From Biomphalaria glabrata (lineage: Eukaryota > Mollusca > Gastropoda > Planorbidae), in NCBI RefSeq assembly GCF_947242115.1, contig NC_074713.1:11538001-11602000 (forward strand): 64,000 nt of DNA, read 5' to 3'. The stretch's first letter is position 1; each line of letters begins with the position of its first letter. Below the pieces are notes generated by a model. It saw only the letters and a program-made list of their open reading frames with translations, was not told the DNA's origin and made no database searches. Positions 12,501 through 21,500 of this stretch are shown in pieces. Both the position numbers and the translations under genes were made by a program.

Positions 12501-15500
12501 CTGTTCTATTGTAGTCTTTAATGCACAAATTGTAAAACAAATGTTTTTGAAGGATAATAAAGATATTGTTATTATTCTTGTTATCTATGTTGACTTTGAT
12601 ACACACAACATTAGATAACTGCGAGAATTGTCATCCTCACTATGGAAGATGTGCCTTCAACTTTGAAACCAATGACTATGAGTGCACCTGCATACGAGGA
12701 TACCGCGGGGATGGAAAGAAATGTGAACGCAGAGATTGCAGAGAGGATGTGGGGATGTGTGATCCTGTGGGAGGACTCTGCTGGCTGGATGAAAAAAGGA
12801 ATTTCAGCTTCTGTAGATGTAACCATGGCTACAGAGGTAGGGCTCATTGTTTTTTTTGTTTTGTTTTTCTAATTATATTTTATAGTTGTGGCTCTAAACC
12901 TGTGGGTTTTTCTCACCTGTGATCTGAGATCAAAAGATTGAGTTGATATGTATTGCAGTTTAATGTTAGAAATATTTTTAGATAGTGGATAACAAAATGA
13001 AAATGTTTAAAAATTTTTTTTTTATTTTACAAACTGTTTGCTGCAATGGTAGTCAGTGTTAGTGGTTGGATAGCTTCCAGGTTGTGTGGGTATACACTCC
13101 AGACTTTCGTTTCCATGGTCCTGGTGTCAAACCCTGCCTGCTCCCATCCCCTACCGTCCTTCTTGAGGTTTGGGCTAGGACGTAATTATCTTCATTTCTG
13201 ATGGAATGTCCAAAACTTTTAAGTCAAGTCATATACTTATACTGCTATTTTCTATGTGTGGGTAATGTCATTCATACTATCAAATAAATATGTACTTTAT
13301 CCTTAGTAGATTGGTTTGTTTTAGCACTCGACTCCGTTTAAGTTTTCAATCTTCTCAAATCTTAGGTTCTCAAGACTTAATTTTGAATAGTTCCTGTTCC
13401 TGTTTGAACACAAGAGTTGTATTTCTAGATTTTCATACTTATTTTGAATATATGTATTTATTGATTAAGACGATTAAGAGCTGCACATTAGTGCATTTGA
13501 AATTCCTTCAGGATTGTTACTGTTGTGTACCTTTGGGAGACTGACATAATAGACTAAGACTAAGACTAAGACTGCTTTATTGATCCTTACGGAAATTTGT
13601 TGTGATTACAAGGACTCGTTTCTCATATAAAGACAACACAACAGAAAAATACACATAAATACAACAGACAACATAAAGAGTTCATTCAGCGACTACACAC
13701 AGGTATCTTGGTGCATTTCATGTTCCCTGATCAATGAGTGGCGGTGATAGAGTCTGACCGAGTGAGGTACGAACGAGTTTTTGTACCGCTCCGTTCTTGT
13801 TTTGATTGACAGCAGTCGCCCACTTCGCGACGACCTGGCGTAGTTCTGATGGAGCGGGTGGCCGTTGTCTTCCAAGATTTTTTCGATTTTTCTTAGGCAC
13901 GTTTGTTCAAAAAGTTCCTTTAAATGTGGTAATGTTGTGAGTGTAATTTTTGATGCTTTTTTAATGATGTTTTCTAGACGTTGCAACAGTTTAGATGAGG
14001 CGTTGCCTTGCCAACAACTTATTCCGTATGTTAGCAGATTTTGTACAGTCGCGCCGTAAAATGTCTCAAGGATCTTCTTATTTAATTTAAAACTGTTGAG
14101 TTTGTATAGAAAAAAGAGTCGCTGGGCTGTTTTCTTTGTCAGAGTTCCAAGGTGGTCTTCCCATGAAAGCTTGTTGTTGATGATAATGCCTAGATATTTA
14201 TATGCCTTTACTTGTTCTATAGATGTAGTGTTTATTTGCAGTTCACGTATAGTTTGTTTTTTCTTTCTAAAATCTATTATAAGTTCTTTAGTTTTTGTTA
14301 CATTCAGTTCTAGAAAGTTGTCGGTGCACCAGTTTGTAAACTCTTCTATCGAGCTTCGATACTGAGTTTCGTCTCCTGAAATAAGACCGACTATGGCAGT
14401 ATCATCAGCGAATTTAATGAGTTTAACTGAGTCATAGATGCTTCTTATGTCATTAGTGTAAAGAGTGTATAGCACAGGAGAAAGTACACAACCTTGTGGA
14501 GCACCCGTACATAGTACTCGAGTTGACGATTTGGTGTTGTTGACTTTAACATACTGGGGCCGTTGGGTTAAAAAGTTTAGAACCCATGCTTGCAAGTAAG
14601 GGCTTACATTTAAGTTACTCAGTTTGTTTATCATTAGATGTGGCTGTATGGTATTGAAAGCCGAGGAGAAATCTACGAAGAGGACTCGTGCATATGTTTT
14701 GGGTATATCGAGATGCTTATAAAGCTGGTCCAAAAGCAATAGAATGGCATCCTCAGTTCCTCTAGCTGCTTTGTATGCAAATTGGTGAGGGTCTAGGCTG
14801 TTATTGACTTTTGCTACAAGTTGTTTAAGAATATATTTTTCAAAACATTTCATAACAATAGGTGTTAGTGCTACTGGGCGGAAATCATTTAAGCAATCTA
14901 TTTTTGGTTTCTTAGGCACTGGTATGATTTCTGAAGTTTTCCAGATGTTTGGAATTACGCACGTTTGCAATGACTGGTTAAAGATATGACAGAAGATAGA
15001 AGAAATTTGCTCCGCACATAGCTTGATCAGCTTGCCACTAATTTTGTCCGGTCCACAAGCTTTTGTTACGTCTACTCTCTTAATGAGAATGAGAATAATG
15101 AGATAATGAGAAACTCACAAAGTTTACTATTATCCTGGGTTGCTTTTTGGCTGAAATTGCTAAAATTTAAGTATTTATTTTTTTAAATATGCACTATTAG
15201 CATTCAAAACATGCATCCATCTTTTTGTTTGAAAATAATTTTTTGAAAAAGAAATATAACTCTTGCAGTTTTTTAGGAGATTATTTTCTCATCTCATTGC
15301 TTTTTCTCACACACCGACACCACCAAACACTTTAGAAACATTTACGAATGTATCATTAAAGCCCCATCAAAATAGAAGATTCTTTTCTTACACTTATTTA
15401 TATACAAAATTTTTTTTTGTTTCATTTTCTTTTTGTGATGCATTTCCTTCTTGTCATATAATTTAATTTTTGTTATTAAAGCAGCATTTGTATATTTTAT

Positions 15501-18500
15501 GACTAAACTTTGTGTCTTCTTGATTTGCAGGGGATGGTTTCAATTGCACGCCTGTGGGCTGTGATGTCCAGAAAAACTGCCATCAGGATGCTGAGTGTGT
15601 ATTTGATGGAAGGTATCATACTTGCAAATGTAATGAAGGATTTGTTGGTGATGGTAGGCGCTGTAGAGTTGTAGGTGAGCACATTTGTTGGTATCATTGA
15701 TAGCTAGTTTTTTTTTTAATTAATGTTTTTGTCTTAAATGAAACCATACATTGAGTGCTAACACTCTGTCTGGCTAAAAGGAACTTAAAAATACTGTGAA
15801 GAAATGAAAACCGAGCTGGTTTGGTCATATTGACTCACTATCAAAAGTCATTCTTCAAGGTACAGTGGAAGGAGCATAAGGAAAGGTTCATCACAAAAAA
15901 AGAAAAAAAAGCTGGCTGGATAACATAAAAGAATAGAACAACCTCTCTCTTAATATCCTGTTAAGAACAGCTGCTGACTGGAGAAAAATGGAGGGATTTG
16001 ATTACGTGAACTGTCACAGCTACCGAAAGTCAAGGGACAGATGATGATGAATAAAGATTAAGTTTAAAGCCTGGCAAAGATCAAAACTTGTCAGTATAAT
16101 TTTAAGTTCAGATTTTTGTTAAATTCCTTTCATTGTTTGCACAATTATCTTCAGGAAGCTGAAGACAGAACTCTGGCATAATTATTGAAAGTTATTCTTG
16201 GCTGTATTCCTTATTAAAACTCTTTTTAAAATAAAAAATGTTGACCTTTTTTTATAATGCTCTTAGAGTCTCAACCTGCTGACTGTAGTGTGCTCAATGA
16301 CTGTCATGGTAATGCTAGATGTGTGCCACATGAAACAGGTTATGGCTGTAGGTGTAACCCTGGCTATGAAGGTGATGGGAAATCTTGTACACCAAGAGTC
16401 AGAGGTAAGAGATTAGTGCCACTTCAAACGAATGTTTTAATGTAGATTTAGAAGTCCAGCATCTTTTAAAGGTAGATGGTAAAGAGAAAGATTGTCTCAA
16501 GAAACACAAACAGCATATATGACCCTAACTAAACACCTGGAAGACTTCAAGTCTGCTGATGATGCCTGCATCCTCTTCCATGCACAACAAAAGGCTCAAG
16601 CCAAATTGATTAGACTCAGCAGAAGCAAAAAGACTTGTCTACTGATCAAGAAAAATAAATCCAAAGTTTAGGAGAATCAGTAACAAAGAAGCCCAATGGT
16701 ATTTCAGGTGGTGAGATAATCCATGATAAAGACCACTCCACCTATCTGAGAAGTAGAGTTAGCAAAGACAGTGGAACTGATGAGGATATATGAAGAAGGA
16801 ATTTTAAAGCTAGGTTTGCCTTTACCAGTCTTCAAGTAACTGGTGCTCCAAAGCTCTGTCATTGCAGAACAAGATCTGAATCTTCAGCGCAAACCTTTAG
16901 ACGGTTCTTCTTTATTGTTCCAAAACATGGTTAGTCACAAAACAAATATGAAAAAACTACAGATATTTGTCAACAACTAACTATGTCAAATAATGGAATT
17001 AGATGGCCCAAACAGATATCTACTGTCAACTTGTGAGAGAGAACCCAGCAGTAACCCATTATCAAAGAGATTGAAATCAACTACCAATACAAACTTAGCA
17101 AGGCAGACACTTGATTGGAATTCATAGGGAAAGAGGCCTAAACAAACCTGGAGTTAGGAAGACATGGGAACAAGAAATATTGGTCATAAACAAGTTCAGT
17201 GTGGAATGATATGGTTGTAGATTAAGTCAAGTTAAGTAGAATAACTGGTATAACTGTCTCCTGTTTCTATATGGACATAAAGGAATTGATAAATAAATAA
17301 TCTCTTGGACATTATAGTTTCTTGTCTGAGGAATCTATCTTACCTCTTGTCCTAATGATCTTTTTCTGGTTTAGAGGCTAACCAAGGGAACAAATGAACA
17401 CGGGAAAAATCCAATTTAAAGTCACAATCTAAATTACATTTTCACCCAGAGATTAATACATAAATAAATATATATATGAATTTAATGTAGTGATTTTTTT
17501 GTTCTAGGAGCATTGAGTGTTTTATTTTTTTAAATTTTACTTTGTTATTTAAATTACTCTTAACATGTCTCAAATAAGCTATGTTATTTCCCATCAATTA
17601 ATGAACATTATTATTGCTTCTATCTTGATAGTTCCCTGTAATGAGATCAATAATTGTGATAGATTTGCTGAGTGCATCCAGGACGAAGATAATCCAGCTT
17701 CTTTTAAGTGTAGCTGTACTCGGGGCTATGAAGGAGATGGTTTCACTTGTGTGAGAAAAGGTAGTAACATTTGGTTTATTCCTATTTCTACTTTGGAACA
17801 TTACTTCTCTTGACTTTATTTAGAAGCATAAAAAACATATTTACATTTAAACTTTTCTGCATCATAGCATTTTTTTCAAAACTTTTTTGTTGACATGTAT
17901 TTTTAGAACACTGTGACACATTTGAGATTTTTTTACACTGATTAAAATACAATTTTACCTCTATGATTTCAAACCATGTTTTAAAAATATTTTTCTTGCA
18001 CTAATTATAAACAATTAAGGCTACATCTCTCATAGGATGGTGTTAGTTCTCCTGAACTTATGAACTACTGTTTCACATTGCATTAGAACTTTCTAAAAAC
18101 CTTCGCTCCACAGCCATCAAAGACTGCAGAAGTGACAGGAGGATGTGTTCTGCTGAGGCCGAGTGTGTCCAAGGTGCTGAGGATGCTTATGTCTGTGTGT
18201 GCAAGACAGGATATAGAGGAGATGGAGCAGTGTGTAGTCGTGAGTGATCATAGGATTCATTTATAGTGAAACAAAAAAAAAAGAAAATTAAAAAAAAAAT
18301 ATAATAATTTTACTAAAACTTTAATTGTCTGGGTTTATTAGCTACTCATTAGAATTCACATCATTCACATTCTAAAGGGGGAAAACTATTTCAGAGAAAA
18401 TGTTTTTCAAACATTTGTAAATATTTTGTTTCTTGCCACTAATCAATAGTGGAAAGTCTTATGCATTGTGGAAAGAATTTAAAATGATGCATAAATAATA

Positions 18501-21500
18501 AAATTAATAAAACATCTCTACTTTGTAATTTTTACTTATCATGGGTGGATCTTAAACATGCGATAATTAATTTCTTGGCAAATTCTTACACAATTTTTTC
18601 ATTTTAATCTAAACAGCTGTGTTACGGGAAGGAAACTACCTCATATACGCCCAAGGACAAACTGTAATGAGAATTTCAGCAGAAGAAAGACCACGGGATT
18701 ATGGTCAACAACTAGTGAATATACCAGGTGAAAAAATTATTGCATTCTATTGCTACAACCCTCTCTGTCAGACCCCCAGTAAACACTGCACAAAACAACC
18801 AAGTATTTTGTATTAAATTCCATTTACTTTCCTTAAGTGGATTGCCATAAAAATATAGGTGCATTAAAAAAAAAAGTCCCAGCATTGCTCTTTCTCTTCA
18901 CCTTAATAACAATAATGACACCAATGGATGAACCCTAACATTTCTTTCACAAATGTACATTAGTTGTTGTCTTTCTTACTGAATCTGCTGGTTTACTCCT
19001 TCATGTAATCAGCACATTCATGATTTCATCTTTCTTTCTTTAACATAACTGTTTAAAGCTCATCCATTTTTTATGTTGTAGTGAATGTTTTAAAATAAAC
19101 TTCATAGGATGCCTATTGTTTATGTTATGAGAGCTGAAAGGTTTATATCAATTTGCTGCACATCTGTGGGTATGCACTTCAGAGTGTTCTCTTAATGGCC
19201 TGCATTTCTGCAGGGTTAGATTAGGATATTATACTCTTGACTTTAAAATACTTTAAATGAATAGCTTCTCTTTTTAATGGCAAGAAAAAATGAAAAAAGT
19301 TTTGTGAAATAAATAATGTTCTAAAATTATTTTAAAGTGTTTAGATGTATTTTATTATCAACACATTTTGTCAACCAGGTGAAAAAAAAGTATTTTTTAA
19401 AAGTGTTTACTTCGATATATTATAGGAATGCTTGCTGTTGGCGTTGATGAAGATTGCCGTGATGGTCACTTGTACTGGACAGATGCTGCACATGGAATTA
19501 TTAGAAGGTCACAACTGAATGGATCTAATGTGGAAGTAATTGTTACAGGTCAGTAGAAACAAAACTTGATGAAACATTTGCACACATACTTAGACCCTCA
19601 CAAACACTCAAACAAGAAGGGAAGTAATATATTCAGTAGATAACTCTTGCAGTCTGTGAGTGGGATACAATAAAATAAAATGGGTTCTCATTATTTAGAA
19701 ATGGCCTTGCATAACATTGTCCTTTCTTCCCAAGTGAAACTTTATATTGTTATGAGGTGGGGCAGTGTCATGTTTTGTTTTTGATTAAGAGTTGTTTTGT
19801 TCATATTAATTTAATATTGTCTCTGAGAGTAATGTAACATGCAGGGTTAATGTTTTAATTTACTAATACACTAAAGAAATGCAGCATTAAAATTAATTTG
19901 ATTACAATTTAATATCTTCAAACTTAATTAAATGACATGAATATTCCAATATTATACATGGAACATAAATCACTTGTATAAAGGCTGTAAGCTATCACCC
20001 TTATATAATGAGTGGTGAACTATGACCAATAACTAAAGAATACTAAATAACAGAATAATACTAACTGTCACGTAACATAAAGCAGCTGTTGCATAAAGTT
20101 TATTTCAGATTTGCAGTGCAAGGTCATGGTTGTATGTTGTTGACAAGAAATGACAAGGTTATTTAAAATGATGATTGCTTTTTGTAAGCTTTAAAAATAG
20201 ATTGGATGTTGCCAGAAGGGGAAAGAGGTCCTTAAAGACTGGCAGACTTTTGAACTGGTACTGAACTGGTTTAATTAAATTGTATAATATTCAAGTGATT
20301 CCTAGTTCCAGAATGAAAGCATTGTATTTATTGTTGAAGGTTCTCAGTCTGGAATTTATAGTTTACATTTGTATCTCCAGCATCACATTATTATTTGAGT
20401 GTTCAGTCATTGTTTAAAAGGAGAGAACTATACAAAATTATTATTGAGTAACGCTTTGTATGATCAATACAATTACATCATAACATCAACTGACATTGAG
20501 ACATCTGGCTCAAACATATTGTCAGACTAACTAATGACTGATATCTTGCAAACATATTGTCAGACTAACTAATGACTCTGATATCTTGCAAACATATTGT
20601 CAGACTAACTAATGACTCTGATATCTGGCTCAAACATATTGTCAGACTAACTAATGCCTTATTTTCCTTGTATAGTCTACCAAAAAAACAACTTTTCTAG
20701 ATGTTGATGTTAGTTTTGACACTTCCTTCAAATTAGAATATTTGTTTTCCCACTGACCTGCACATTTGTTTACACCCTGTCTTCATGGTCTTCTAGACAT
20801 TTTGCTGACCAGCACCTACCCAACATGTACTCTTTATCTTAACCAGGCTTACTATGTCTACTAACCGCAATGTGCAGTCGAGTGTGACAGGCAGTATTAA
20901 GTAATGGCCTTCTACCCCATGGTATACACTCTTGAAGAAGTAGAGTCATGAAAAAAATATAATAGATAACATTAAATTCAATATGATGTCAATTTTTAGA
21001 ATTAAAACATTGTCTTGTTTTTCTTATGTAGGTTTGAAATCTCCAGAAGGTATTGCTGTTGATTTCGCAGCTAGAAATATTTTTTTCACTGACTCTGAGC
21101 TGGACAAACTGTTTGTGTCTCGACTTGATGGGACTTATGTGAAAACACTTGTTAGCACAGACATGGTCAACCCAAGGGCAATTGTTCTGGACCTGACTAG
21201 AGGGTAAATCTCACATTTTTACGTTGTTCATAGTCTAGGAATACGTTCAAACAAAATGACGATAGTGACTTAGGAAACTGGTTCACACAATATGCTGCCT
21301 AGAGACTGGGAGTTTCTTGGTGGAGATCTGAAACTTTATCCTGTGAACTTCTCAACAGATTTGGTAGGACTAGTTTTTCTTAGGTCAGTGACATGGTTGC
21401 AGCCAAAGTGTATCAAATGCATACATTCTTTACATTATGGTCATCTTGTATGATTGCTAAATGTACTGGAAAAAAAAAGTAGACATTTTGTCTTTTCCTC

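Larger units (their letters stand above)
6026..18239 (+). other. Nidogen EGF array (eleven modules, ten exons)
   Basis: Ten phase 1-1 exons encode eleven EGF modules. Nine encode or complete single modules. Exon 12615-12836 carries one module plus the start of another, which exon 15531-15674 finishes before adding its own. Exon 8495-8611 starts DIDEC, the calcium-binding EGF signature. Most of the others end in the pattern G-[YF]-x-G-[DN]-G-x-x-C. Vertebrate nidogens have about four EGFs here and Drosophila nidogen has more, so the expanded array looks like the invertebrate form. Confidence 0.92.

Noticed and set aside
12611-12872. Alternative open frames over nidogen exon 12615-12836 on both strands
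   Set aside because: Only the frame with EGF cysteine spacing joins in phase with neighbouring exons; the others are shadows.
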